Shown here piece after piece: positions 22,587 to 31,569 of a stretch of 33,550 nucleotides of DNA. A program made the translations under genes and the position numbers. This DNA is from a candidate division Kazan bacterium RIFCSPLOWO2_01_FULL_48_13. GTDB taxonomy: Bacteria; Patescibacteriota; Kazan-3B-28; UBA10110. Positions within the stretch are counted from its first letter, which is position 1; the number at the start of each line of letters is the position of its first letter. The notes beneath the pieces are model-generated. The model saw only the letters and a list, made by a program, of their open reading frames with translations, ran no database searches and was not told where the DNA came from. The stretch is taken from contig METE01000002.1 in NCBI GenBank assembly GCA_001771275.1, positions 88,300 through 121,849 on the forward strand, written 5' to 3'.

Positions 22587-24938
22587 TTAAAGGGTATAGA
22601 TATAGTCAGACAAGGGGAAATTCTTGACCAGATAGCCATTAGTCCAATCCGCGGAACTGGTTTCGATTATCCCGTCATCATCAAAGGTGGATAAATGGGG
22701 TAAAAATGAGTAATCCGACCAAACAAATTCCAAATCGGTGTTGTCTTGAACGCCCTCCCCCTTTTGTAAAGTAATCACCTGCTGAACACCACCAAAGTCG
22801 GCATCTGCATCGGATAAATAATTAGCCTCAATGGTAGGAATAGTGGTGTCACCCAATAATGTGGTGCCGAAAAAATCCATAACGGCAAACCCTGTGCCAC
22901 ATTCAGCCCGCAAGGTGTAGGCTCTCGTTACGCCAGCGCTAATCACCTGTTCTCCTCCATTCGCCGGAGTGTTGTTAAAAGCAACCTGAACCCAATACCA
23001 ACTATTATTTTCTAAATCATTGATTCCTTTGGTTTTAACATTTAGCGGGGAATTTAAATAAGTCACGCCATCATCGTTGGAGATCTGGGTAATCTGAGCA
23101 GAATTAGTGATATCGGTGCCATCCCGCAGGAAGGTAAATCCTCCTAGATCAGCCGAAGAAGGATTGGTAGTGCTGCTGTCACTAATAAAGATCCGAAAGG
23201 TAAATTTTTTAATAGCCACATCCCCTGCCGTATCGGCAGTGACTTTAAACTTATACAGATCAACGGTAGCGCCCGGCTGGATAATGCCGGGACCACCTGG
23301 ATTATTGTTGGTTACGGTTACTCTAGTGTTGTACAAGACCATGGCGTGACCGAATTGATCCAGCACATCACTGCCATCTAATTCGGTGCCGGAAATTTCT
23401 CCGACAGAACTGAAGTAGGCGGTGTCGTTGCCAGTGGTATCCAACCCCACAGTGAGGGTATCGCGAAAAGTGCCGCCCCATTCTTCCCCCACTTTCTTAG
23501 CTTTACCCAATACGGTTACCACCGCAGAACTATCTTCCGGTACATACATATCTAAGTTGTCGAAGGTAGTGCGCGCAGAGCCAACTGACGCCTCGCGGCT
23601 GGCGGTACCGGTTTTAGTAGGGAAGATGATCTTTAAATTATCCATCGAAGTGTACCCAGCGCTGCCAGATAAAGTAACCTCGTCCATGGTGAAGGTTAAT
23701 TTAGTGACCAACTGGGATTCATCAAAGGCCAAGAATTTGAATTTAGCCAAAGCAGTGTGACTGGAAATGCCACCGATCACAATGGCTGATGCTGGGGAAT
23801 CACCATCAACCGAACTGACCAAACTACCCGAAGCAACTACTGTCATGGTTTGACCCGTACCTCGATAAGTAGCCAACACTTCGCTAGCAGTATCATTGCC
23901 GATGGCAGAAATTTGGCTAACTCTAATGGTGTGGGTATCACCGGCCGGGGTAGAAACACCTAGGTCAGATCTAAAAGCGATCCGAACCGATGTGTCAACA
24001 ATCAACGGGGTAGCGAGCATAAAAATATGGGTTTCAATTAGAACGCCAGTATCCTGACATTGTTCGGTATTAGAAACTTTTGTTTCATAACTACCATTAC
24101 CATCTAAATCTGCCCACAGCTCAGCATTATCTAAAGCGTTAAAATCATCTCGGGCATCACCCAGCGTATCTTCGATAGTAATATTGGTAACCCTAATGTC
24201 CTCCCATTCAGCCGTTTCGTTAAGAATTTCGGTGTATGTCCAATCAAAATCCGTCCTGCCCACCACTATATTTCGAGAGATGGGAGTATCGAGAGTGGTA
24301 ACTAAGGCCGTGGGTTGGTATTGCGGGGGCGCTTCGGTTAAAATTGCCTCAAAAATCAGTTCATCAGGAACCGGTTGAAAAAAGAATAGTAATGGCAGCC
24401 ACCAGCGATCTGTAAGATAAGGGTATTGGTATAGGCCCTGGAAAGCGGTTGGCCACAAGACCGCCCGAAGATGAAAATCATCCGGATACATACCGGACGG
24501 GTTATCAATGTATGTCAAATAAACATGGAGCTTTCTCCAACTATTTTCGGACAGGCTAACCGGCATATTGGAAAAATCAAACCGCAACCCTTTCAAACCA
24601 GTCGCATCAATGGTTTTAAGAATTACGCCAGTATTATCAGAGACTTTGGCGCTATCCACGATAGGGGCAGTCAATTGTATACCCAGTCCGGTCAGCAATG
24701 TGGTGCCCGGCTGCGAAGCCTTCGCTTCAATCACTATCGGCGTATCTTGTTCACCCCAGTAGGCCTCGTGTAAGCCGATTGATGTCTCGGCAATTCTAAC
24801 CTCGGCTATCGGTGCCGAGTGTACCACATTAGGATTAGGTGGCGCTGCTAAGGCCAAGCCCGTCACAACTAACTGGCCAATCCCGGTGGTAATTAATAGA
24901 GTGGTACCGATTAAGCTAAATAGGTAGTTTCTAAACAC
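22587..24938 (-). CDS. Large secreted surface protein (S-layer or adhesin-like), CPR type
   Basis: 783 aa. GTG start at 24938 with AGGG about 8 nt upstream. Signal peptide: 'LFSLIGTTLLITTGIGQLVVTGLALAAP' (about 6-33). The rest is beta-rich, Thr/Ser/Asp-rich and poor in Cys, with repeated Ig-like modules, such as 'SLVSSVDGDSPASAIVIGG', 'VTNNNPGGPGIIQPGATVDLYKFKVTADTAGDVAIKKFTF' and 'QTFRISG' type strands. The C-terminus holds 'FVWSDYSFLPHLS' and 'SADWTNGYLVKNFPLSDYIYTL', a tail I associate with CPR exported proteins. No LPXTG or other sortase signal is visible, so attachment is unclear. The most likely place is the cell surface. Confidence 0.85.
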   Translation of the reverse strand: MFRNYLFSLIGTTLLITTGIGQLVVTGLALAAPPNPNVVHSAPIAEVRIAETSIGLHEAYWGEQDTPIVIEAKASQPGTTLLTGLGIQLTAPIVDSAKVSDNTGVILKTIDATGLKGLRFDFSNMPVSLSENSWRKLHVYLTYIDNPSGMYPDDFHLRAVLWPTAFQGLYQYPYLTDRWWLPLLFFFQPVPDELIFEAILTEAPPQYQPTALVTTLDTPISRNIVVGRTDFDWTYTEILNETAEWEDIRVTNITIEDTLGDARDDFNALDNAELWADLDGNGSYETKVSNTEQCQDTGVLIETHIFMLATPLIVDTSVRIAFRSDLGVSTPAGDTHTIRVSQISAIGNDTASEVLATYRGTGQTMTVVASGSLVSSVDGDSPASAIVIGGISSHTALAKFKFLAFDESQLVTKLTFTMDEVTLSGSAGYTSMDNLKIIFPTKTGTASREASVGSARTTFDNLDMYVPEDSSAVVTVLGKAKKVGEEWGGTFRDTLTVGLDTTGNDTAYFSSVGEISGTELDGSDVLDQFGHAMVLYNTRVTVTNNNPGGPGIIQPGATVDLYKFKVTADTAGDVAIKKFTFRIFISDSSTTNPSSADLGGFTFLRDGTDITNSAQITQISNDDGVTYLNSPLNVKTKGINDLENNSWYWVQVAFNNTPANGGEQVISAGVTRAYTLRAECGTGFAVMDFFGTTLLGDTTIPTIEANYLSDADADFGGVQQVITLQKGEGVQDNTDLEFVWSDYSFLPHLSTFDDDGIIETSSADWTNGYLVKNFPLSDYIYTL

Positions 24939-25323
24939 TGTTTTGCCCTAAAAATACACTTATTAACAGATATGGCCTGACTGGTCGCATTCTACTCTTT
25001 TCTGCCAAAAAGTCAAGATAAATCTGCTCCCCAGTCAGTCTTTTATATATTCAGCCTTATTGGGATGATGTGGGACAGAGATTGCCCCACGGGCTATCAC
25101 CCCCACAATAACTATACGCTGAGTTACAGCGACCGCTTTATCTCAGCGTAAGAGATAGAATAACACCTCCCTGCCTCCTCTCACCCTAAGGGGATGGGTT
25201 GTCCATGATGACAAGAGTGCGGGGATAATAAGTAGGCCGGTTCACCCCCCCCCTCTTCCTCTTGGCACGAGGAGGAGGGGTTAGGTTACTACGAGTTATC
25301 ACCCCTCGTAATGACTAAAGGGT
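24939..25323. other. Gene-free gap with hairpins and degraded repeats
   Basis: 385 nt between the surface protein and the WecG-type gene. It holds TACGCTGAG (25115-25123) and its exact inverse (25142-25150), a CCCCTCTTCCTC/GAGGAGGAGGGG hairpin (25250-25280) related to the CCTCTCC palindrome, and a weak remnant of the GTCATTGCGAG element (CTCGTAATGAC at its right end). No gene is supported. Confidence 0.7.
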
Positions 25324-26193
25324 CTATCGGCGGGCGAGCTTGTATTCGAGGACGGTGCGCATAAATTCGAGCGTGGCGGTTTTGATTCGTTCTTTTCGCC
25401 AAGGCTGGGTGAGATAGCGCCAAACCCACTCTAAACCTCGTTTCTGTAAGAAGTAAGGGGCTCTGACGGCCTTAGAGTTTTTGGTGGGGTCGTTAATAGC
25501 AGTAGCGCCCACAATAAAGTCAAACGCACCCCCGATGCCCATCAACACCCCTCGATCTAACTCCCGAGTGTATTGGCGCATCCAACGGAGCTGCTCAGTG
25601 GCCGGAAAGGCTAAGAAGATGAAGTGCGGTTTAACCTGTTTAATCCGATGTATCACTTCTTCTTCTGGCTCATAGGGTGGCCCGGCCATCACCTCGGCGA
25701 TCTGCAGTCTGGGATACAGCAGCTGCAGTTTGCGTGACACTTCGTAGGCCACTCCCGGAGCCGCTCCCAGCAGAAAGATGCTTAGCCCCTTAACAGAAGC
25801 TAACTTACTGATCTCCCACAGCATATCTACGCCAGTCACCCGTTCAGGAATCACGCTGGTTAGCCACTTAGGATAGATCACTACACCGGCGCCCACGATC
25901 AGTAATTGAGCCCAGGCCTGAATCCGAGCCCACCAAGCTATTCGGCTCAAGGGAATAGACAAGAATTTAGCTGCCCATAAAATTCCCACCCCATCGGCTA
26001 AAGCCAGGTCAGCGTTATTAACCACTTCACGGAAGTGGCCATCCTTAAGCGCCTGCATTACGAACTCGGGATTGGGCGTAACGATATAATGCGCCTGGCG
26101 ATCGCGCGCCAATTCTTCAACTTTATTAAGCGCCTGCGGCATAGTTAGCGCATCAATCTGAACTCCTAAAATGTCTACTCGTTTCCTGTTCAT
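25324..26193 (-). CDS. WecG/TagA/CpsF-family glycosyltransferase
   Basis: 289 aa. Members move N-acetylmannosamine or similar sugars onto a polyprenyl-linked GlcNAc to start teichoic-acid or capsule chains. Signatures: 'ILGVQIDALTMPQAL' at the start, 'HYIVTPNPEFVMQAL', 'NADLALADGVGILWAAKFL', 'VTGVDMLWEIS', 'LFLLGAAPGV' (as IFLLGAAPGVAYEV), and 'FLAFPATEQLRWM...MGIGGAFDFIVG'. Residues of about 80-115 add a hydrophobic segment ('IQAWAQLLIVGAGVVIY') absent from the shortest members. The ATG has TATAAT 6 nt upstream and no Shine-Dalgarno, so it is probably leaderless and has its own promoter. Confidence 0.94.
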   Translation of the reverse strand: MNRKRVDILGVQIDALTMPQALNKVEELARDRQAHYIVTPNPEFVMQALKDGHFREVVNNADLALADGVGILWAAKFLSIPLSRIAWWARIQAWAQLLIVGAGVVIYPKWLTSVIPERVTGVDMLWEISKLASVKGLSIFLLGAAPGVAYEVSRKLQLLYPRLQIAEVMAGPPYEPEEEVIHRIKQVKPHFIFLAFPATEQLRWMRQYTRELDRGVLMGIGGAFDFIVGATAINDPTKNSKAVRAPYFLQKRGLEWVWRYLTQPWRKERIKTATLEFMRTVLEYKLARR

Positions 26194-26228
26194 AGATTTA
26201 TTATAGGATTCTGAGCAACCCTACCCTA

Positions 26229-26293
26229 CCTCCCCTTGGCAAGGGGAGGAGAGGAGGGGTTAGATTGCCATGGGCTAACGCCCTCGCAATGAC
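26229..26293. repeat. CCTCCCC palindrome next to a GCAATGAC repeat end
   Basis: CCTCCCCTTG (26229-26238) is exactly inverse to CAAGGGGAGG (26240-26249), the same palindrome as 1052-1082. It is followed by ATTGCCATGGGC and CTCGCAATGAC, the right end of the element at 6850-6934. Confidence 0.7.
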
Positions 26294-26307
26294 CTATTTT
26301 GTAATTT

Positions 26308-27462
26308 TTAATTCTTAATTTTTAATTGCTGATTAACTATTGTCATTATATCTTGCTTAAATTTCTCGCGGCTAAATTTCTGAGCGTGCTGACTGATCTC
26401 TCGCCAATCAAATTTCTTTTCCATCGTAATGAATCTGCGAATTGCTATAGTTAATGATTCTGTTGTAGGCTCGTCAAAAAATAACCCGGTAACTCCATCC
26501 ATCACGCTTTCCCGGGCTCCGCCAACACCATAGGCAATCACTGGCTTGCCGGCAGCCTGGGCCTCAACTGGCACGATGCCAAAATCTTCTTCGCCGGGGA
26601 AGAGAAGAGCCCGCGCATTCCTGAGATACTCCAACTTGCTTTGATCGCTCTGCCAACCTAAAAATTCTATAGTGGGGCCGGCTAATCGTTCCAGGTTTTT
26701 GCGCGCCTCTCCCTCGCCGATAATCACCAGGGGCAGCTTAAGGGCGTTACAAGCTAAAATGGCCCGGTCGATCCGTTTATAGCCAGACAGGCGTGATAAC
26801 ACTAAGAAATATCCAGCATTGCTCTTCTTGGGAATAATCTTATGGGTATCAACCGGTGGATAAACCACCTGCGCATCGCGCCGATAGTATTTATGGATCC
26901 GCTTTTTAACATGAGTGGAGTTGGCCAAATAGATGGATGGCCGACCGGCCGATAATTTGTCCCAGATCCGTAAGTTGTGCAGTAGCTTTTTAATAATTGT
27001 TTTAGCCCAGCCCGGCAAGCGCTGTTCATCGACATAGGTATGATAGGCGTCCCATAGATAACGAGTGGGTGAATGACAGTAGGAAATATGAATTGTCTCG
27101 GGCTCGGTAATAATTCCGCCAGCAAAAGAGTTGTTACTGGAGATCACCAAATCATATCCACTAAAATTAAAATTTTCGACCGCTCCCGCCATCCACGGCA
27201 GCAGGAATCTGACCGGGATCCGAAAGGTTTTAAACCAAAACTGCAGCGGCGACACGATAATTTTTTTATTGGCAAATAATCGGTCCAACTTGTGATGATA
27301 CAACAGGGTATAGATCGGAGCATCGGGAAACATCTCCGCCAAAGTCAGCGTCACCTTTTCGGCACCGCCAAAGTTTACTAAAAAATCATGAACGAGAGCT
27401 AATTTTATCCCGTTAGAGATAGACAACCTAGCGTTACTATTTGAACTCTGAGATTTATGCAT
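26308..27462 (-). CDS. Glycosyltransferase family 4 protein (mannosyltransferase-like)
   Basis: 384 aa. 'LALVHDFLVNFGGAEKVTLTLAEMFPDAPIYTLLY' is the typical start of the WbaZ-like mannosyltransferase group. 'HISYCHSPTRYLWDAYHTY' marks the acceptor side. The donor domain has 'FLVLSRLSGYKRIDRAILACNAL', 'LVIIGEGEARKNLERLA' and the EX7E stretch 'EEDFGIVPVEAQAAGKPVIAYGVGGARESV'. It works in the cytoplasm on lipid-linked or polysaccharide acceptors; the sugar is a guess from family. It lies 65 nt downstream of another GT4 gene. The start codon is covered by an inverted repeat (27407-27420 and 27514-27527). Confidence 0.92.
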   Translation of the reverse strand: MHKSQSSNSNARLSISNGIKLALVHDFLVNFGGAEKVTLTLAEMFPDAPIYTLLYHHKLDRLFANKKIIVSPLQFWFKTFRIPVRFLLPWMAGAVENFNFSGYDLVISSNNSFAGGIITEPETIHISYCHSPTRYLWDAYHTYVDEQRLPGWAKTIIKKLLHNLRIWDKLSAGRPSIYLANSTHVKKRIHKYYRRDAQVVYPPVDTHKIIPKKSNAGYFLVLSRLSGYKRIDRAILACNALKLPLVIIGEGEARKNLERLAGPTIEFLGWQSDQSKLEYLRNARALLFPGEEDFGIVPVEAQAAGKPVIAYGVGGARESVMDGVTGLFFDEPTTESLTIAIRRFITMEKKFDWREISQHAQKFSREKFKQDIMTIVNQQLKIKN

Positions 27463-27527
27463 GCTGATCTATCTACTTGCGAAATTCCCCCGCCAATCAG
27501 TTGTCGTTAGGTGATCTCTAACGGGAT
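27407..27527 (-). repeat. 14-bp inverted repeat flanking the glycosyltransferase start
   Basis: ATCCCGTTAGAGAT (27407-27420) and its exact inverse ATCTCTAACGGGAT (27514-27527), 93 nt apart. One arm touches the stop codon of the upstream GT4 gene, the other lies within the first 20 codons of the downstream one, with the ATG at 27462 between them. Confidence 0.7.
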
Positions 27528-28610
27528 TTAGAGGTTTTGCCATAGCGCCATTAGTTTCTCGGCCGATCTCTCCCAGTTAAATTCCCGTAATCTTACCTTG
27601 CCCTTCTCGATAAGAGATTGACGCAGGTCATTATCCCGCAGCAGCTTTAGCATTCCGCCTGACAACGCATCAACATCGTCTGGATCGACCAATAGCGCGG
27701 CTCCGTCCGCCACCTCCGCCATCGCGCCCAGGTCGGAAGTAATCACTGGCACCCCAGCCGCAAAAGCCTCTAAGATATTGAGGCCAAAACCCTCGTACTG
27801 AGAAGGAAAAACCAGTCCTTGTGATTTTTTATACAGGGTGGGCAGGTGCTCAGCGGGCAGATAGTTCTTAACAATGATGTAGCCCTCGGCTTTGAGCTGC
27901 TTGATCAATTTGATGATCCGAGTATGACCATAGCCTTTCCCCCCGCCCAATAACAACTGAACTGGCTCATCCGCCTGCTTCTGAAACTCGACAAATCCCC
28001 GAATTACATTGAGCAAGTTCTTGCGCAGCTCCAACCGGCCCACATAGATAAAGTACTTGGTTAGTCCGGGATAGGCCGCCGATAGATCGATCTCCGGCTG
28101 ATCAAAATCAGTTCTGAGAGCATGATAGATTACCTCAATATTCTCACCCGGAACATTAAAGTACCGCTTGAGATCTTTTTTGGTCTGCTGGCTCACCGCG
28201 ATTAATTTAGCCGAAACTTTGATCGCCCGTTTTAATGTATAGATTGATAGCAGCCGCGTTTTAAGAGAGTAGCTCTGCGGATAAAGATAAAAGGCCAGAT
28301 CGTGGATGGTGGCTACCGCTTTAGCCGGCAGATGGTTTGGCAAGAAATTGGCCGGCGACCAAAAGATATCCGGTCGGCGCTGTTTTAATTCTTGGCTTAA
28401 TGCTCTGATCGTCCATAGTCGGCGGCCGGGCACCACAATATTTTTGATTCTTTCGTTAAACTCGATTCCGGCAATTGGTGTGGGCGAATAGAGCCAATAA
28501 GTATTCTCAGTGTCTAATTTTAATAATGCCCGGATTAATTCGGTAGTTGATACCTCGACACCGGTTTTAGCGGCGGTGAGCAGCTTGGACGCATCGATGC
28601 CAATGATCAT
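27528..28610 (-). CDS. Glycosyltransferase family 4 protein
   Basis: 360 aa. 'IGIDASKLLTAAKTGVEVSTTELIRALLKL' is the N-terminal Gly-rich loop, and 'ATIHDLAFYLYP' (the H-D-L-A motif) is common in the plant sucrose-synthase-like GT4 group. The donor side has 'FIYVGRLELRKNLLNVIRGF', 'LLLGGGKGYGHTRI', and the EX7E motif in 'YEGFGLNILEAFAAGVPVITSDLGAMAEV'. Its ATG overlaps the murA stop (ATGA), so the two are translationally coupled, placing it in an envelope operon; the donor sugar is unknown. Confidence 0.93.
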   Translation of the reverse strand: MIIGIDASKLLTAAKTGVEVSTTELIRALLKLDTENTYWLYSPTPIAGIEFNERIKNIVVPGRRLWTIRALSQELKQRRPDIFWSPANFLPNHLPAKAVATIHDLAFYLYPQSYSLKTRLLSIYTLKRAIKVSAKLIAVSQQTKKDLKRYFNVPGENIEVIYHALRTDFDQPEIDLSAAYPGLTKYFIYVGRLELRKNLLNVIRGFVEFQKQADEPVQLLLGGGKGYGHTRIIKLIKQLKAEGYIIVKNYLPAEHLPTLYKKSQGLVFPSQYEGFGLNILEAFAAGVPVITSDLGAMAEVADGAALLVDPDDVDALSGGMLKLLRDNDLRQSLIEKGKVRLREFNWERSAEKLMALWQNL

Positions 28611-29887
28611 CTCGTTGTCTCCTCAGCTGCTTCTTCAACCCGCTCCACTTTAGCGCCCAGGGCTTTTAATTTATCGACGATCCGCTCGTATCCTCGATCG
28701 ATCAATTCAGCTCGGCTAATTACGCTTTTACCATCGGCGATCAGGGCGGCCAGCACCAGGGTGGCGCCGGCCCGGATATCTAAGCTTTCGATCTCTTTGC
28801 CATGCAAGGGAGTGGGACCAGAGACGATCGCCCGGTGCGGATCCAGAATGCTAACTGTCGCTCCCATCTTCTCCAGCTCGACAAAGTAGTTAAGCCGGCC
28901 ATCATACATCGTTTCGTAGATATTGCTTGTCCCACCCGCCTGAGTAAGCAGAATAGCAAACGGCGCTTGCAGATCGGTGGGAAAACCGGGGTAGATATCG
29001 GTACGAATATTAACCGGCTTCACTAAGGTAGTGCGATGAATCCGGATCTGATCAGTGCCAATCAGATCAAATTTAACATTGGCATCACGCAACTTTTCGG
29101 TAAAGATATCTAAATGGTCATGGGTATACCCCTTGATCAGCACATCGCCGTGAACTACCGCAGCGGCGATGGCAAAAGTGCCTGCTTCTAATCGATCAGG
29201 AATAACAGTTAATTCAGCACCGTGCAGTCGCTCGACTCCTTCGATAATTAATGTATGAGTACCAATCCCGCTAATCTTGGCTCCCATCTTGTTTAAACAT
29301 TCTGCTAAATTATTAACCTCGGGCTCAGCAGCAGCTAACCGAATTTCGGTAATGCCGCGGGCCAACACAGCGGCCATAATAATATTTTCTGTGCCAGTAA
29401 CACTCATCTCTCCTAAAACTATCTTGGCGCCAACTAATTCTGGCGCTTCGATGTAATAAAACTGGTTATCGGAGCGAACGGTGGCGCCTAAATTCTGAAA
29501 GGCCTTGAGGTGCACATCAATCGGTCGGGCGCCGATGTGGCAGCCCCCGGGATGAGTTACTTTTATTTTTTTAAATCGCGCCAACAACGGACCTAAAATT
29601 AAGACCGAGGCGCGGATCTTGCGCACCAAAACTAAATCCGGATCCCGACCATCAACTTTACTGCTGTCGACGGTTAACCTATTATTAGAGAAGCTGGTGA
29701 CGGCTCCCAGGCTTTCCAAGATCCGGGACAGCGTACGGATATCCTGAATATCTGGGACATTATTAATAACACACGGCTCCGAGGTCAACAAGGTGGCCGC
29801 CAAGATCGGCAGAGCGGCATTTTTGGAGCCGCTAACCGTTACCTCACCCGACAGGGAGTGCCCCCCCTCAATTATGAGTCTACTCAT
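28607..29887 (-). CDS. murA: UDP-N-acetylglucosamine 1-carboxyvinyltransferase
   Basis: First committed step of peptidoglycan synthesis: adds enolpyruvate from PEP to UDP-GlcNAc. 426 aa from the ATG at 29887, chosen because AAGGAG lies just upstream; an upstream in-frame start at 29950 adds 21 unlikely residues. The inside-out alpha/beta barrel is indicated by 'VSGSKNAALPILAATLLT' (about 18-35), and the catalytic loop 'THPGGCHIGARPIDVH' carries Cys116, the fosfomycin target. 'GEMSVTGTENIIMAAVLA' and 'YPGFPTDLQAP' are other family marks. Downstream glycosyltransferases are coupled to it. This supports an ordinary peptidoglycan wall. Confidence 0.97.
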   Translation of the reverse strand: MSRLIIEGGHSLSGEVTVSGSKNAALPILAATLLTSEPCVINNVPDIQDIRTLSRILESLGAVTSFSNNRLTVDSSKVDGRDPDLVLVRKIRASVLILGPLLARFKKIKVTHPGGCHIGARPIDVHLKAFQNLGATVRSDNQFYYIEAPELVGAKIVLGEMSVTGTENIIMAAVLARGITEIRLAAAEPEVNNLAECLNKMGAKISGIGTHTLIIEGVERLHGAELTVIPDRLEAGTFAIAAAVVHGDVLIKGYTHDHLDIFTEKLRDANVKFDLIGTDQIRIHRTTLVKPVNIRTDIYPGFPTDLQAPFAILLTQAGGTSNIYETMYDGRLNYFVELEKMGATVSILDPHRAIVSGPTPLHGKEIESLDIRAGATLVLAALIADGKSVISRAELIDRGYERIVDKLKALGAKVERVEEAAEETTR

Positions 29888-29941
29888 GGCGATTTTCTCC
29901 TTTCCCTGACTACATTTTACCAGTAATTTAAACAGATACCA

Positions 29942-31342
29942 ATGAGGCAAAATTGGTGGGCACTAACAGGTTACACAGCGGCTGTTTTGGTGTTTATTGT
30001 CCTCGCTACCGGCGTTACTCTATTTGCCACCGGTTACAAGTTTGATTGGGGCACTAAGACACTCAAAAAGACTGGCTTCCTATTGGTAGAGACCTACCCC
30101 AAAAACGCCAACTTAAAAGTTGCCGGCAAAAAGACCGGCACTACGCCAATAACAGTAAAACGGCTGTTGCCGGGTGATTATTTAGTAGAGATGGGAAAAA
30201 ACGATTATCGCAACTGGACCGGTACTTTAAATGTTGAATCGGGGTTGGTGACTGAGAAACGCAACACTCTGTTAACTTTTAAAGAACTCTCTCCCAAAAT
30301 AATATTTGATAAGCCAGTAGACCTGCTGGCGGTTACCCCAGATCATAATCGAGCCGCGTTGGTAGTGGACAGCGAAATGCTGCTGCTAAACATTGCCAAT
30401 GGCTCCACCTCAAATATTTTAGCGCCGACTTTGATCTTGCAGCAAATTAAAGGCGCGGATGGTAGAGACCTATCTACCGCCAAGATATCAGCGATGGTGT
30501 TTGGTCCGGATAATCACGGGCTGTTAATCAGCGCCGTTGGCCGCCGCAACACCTACCAGTTGCTGTTAGATACCGACAACGGCCAGATGACACTACTGTC
30601 CAAGGGAGGATTAATGAGAAATGAGTGGTTAAATAGCAACCAGCTAACCTTCGCCCAGGTTGGCATCTTATATCTTTATCAGATGGGCGATAAAGCCCCT
30701 AAAATAATCCAGAACCAGCTAATCGACTACTCGATCGTGGAGGGAGCTATTTATGGGATAACCAGCGACGAGTTTGGCAAGCACTCTTTGTTGAGAATCG
30801 AAACGGATGGCAACAGCAAAATAGAGACCGCCGATCTGCCAGTAGCCAAGACTTACCAATTAGCCAGAATAGACGACAGCTGGATGCTAATTACCGGGAG
30901 CGGTGGCCCTCAAAGTATCTGGATGAGCGAGCGGGCCGAGGGCAAGATAAAATGGAACAAGTTTGCCAGTAATGTCACCTCAAGGGTGTGGTGGGACAAC
31001 AACTATCTCGCATATATTGCCGGCGGGGGCTTGATGGTGGCCGACATAAAGAAGGAGATCCAAGAAGCGGTGCGAGTAGCAGTCGCCGGCAATTGGCAGA
31101 CCCTGCACTTTAGTTTTGACACGCTGCTATTTGTCAGTAACGGTAAATTAAGCAGTATTGATATTACGGGGAAAAATCAATACCAACTATTGGAACTGTC
31201 TGCCGCCAACCAGGCCGAACCGATCGCTCCCCAGATTAGCCGACTGCTTTACATTGGCCAAGATAAAAAGCTATATACCGTAAACCTCCGGGACGAAACC
31301 ACCGGCCTGCTTAATCTAAATCCGTTTAACCCAATCGGCTAA
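29942..31342 (+). CDS. PEGA-domain membrane protein with beta-propeller-like body
   Basis: 466 aa. One N-terminal membrane helix (about 9-30, 'TGYTAAVLVFIVLATGVTLFATGY'), then a PEGA domain at about 43-95 ('GFLLVETYPKNANLKVAGKKTGTTPITVKRLLPGDYLVEM'), the fold common in surface carbohydrate or protein binding. The remaining 360 residues are beta-rich with repeated 'LLLDTDNGQMTLLSKGG' and 'YLAYIAGGGLMVADI' units that look like propeller blades. Exported and membrane-tethered; no enzyme motif seen. It is transcribed away from murA with a 54-nt gap and no obvious ribosome site. Confidence 0.88.
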   Translation: MRQNWWALTGYTAAVLVFIVLATGVTLFATGYKFDWGTKTLKKTGFLLVETYPKNANLKVAGKKTGTTPITVKRLLPGDYLVEMGKNDYRNWTGTLNVESGLVTEKRNTLLTFKELSPKIIFDKPVDLLAVTPDHNRAALVVDSEMLLLNIANGSTSNILAPTLILQQIKGADGRDLSTAKISAMVFGPDNHGLLISAVGRRNTYQLLLDTDNGQMTLLSKGGLMRNEWLNSNQLTFAQVGILYLYQMGDKAPKIIQNQLIDYSIVEGAIYGITSDEFGKHSLLRIETDGNSKIETADLPVAKTYQLARIDDSWMLITGSGGPQSIWMSERAEGKIKWNKFASNVTSRVWWDNNYLAYIAGGGLMVADIKKEIQEAVRVAVAGNWQTLHFSFDTLLFVSNGKLSSIDITGKNQYQLLELSAANQAEPIAPQISRLLYIGQDKKLYTVNLRDETTGLLNLNPFNPIG

Positions 31343-31351
31343 CCGTTGTTT

Positions 31352-31539
31352 GTCATCCTCGGGCTTGACCCGAGGATCCAGGCCTGGATCCTGAATAAGT
31401 CATTTATAGTAAGCCTACGGCCCCAAAGGGGAGCCTTAGACTCTGGCGAACGGCGGGTTTTTATAAACCCAGCCAGGATCCGGGATCTTAAGATTCTTGC
31501 CGGAGTTTACCCTCGACTGCGATCGGGGGTAGGAATGAC
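31352..31539. repeat. Long GTCAT-ended element, family of 12118 and 21086
   Basis: GTCATCCTCGGGC at the left and GGAATGAC at the right. Shares the CCAGGCCTGGATCC block followed by TGAATAAGTCATTTATAG with the other two copies, but is twice as long, with extra sequence in the right half. It fills the gap after the PEGA gene. Confidence 0.7.
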
Positions 31540-31569
31540 ATTATAGGGTGCTCCGAAATGACAGAAGAT

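Noticed and set aside
31346-31546. A frame reading 'GLDPRIQAWILNKS'
   Set aside because: Translation of the GTCAT-ended repeat, a common false gene in repeat-rich genomes.
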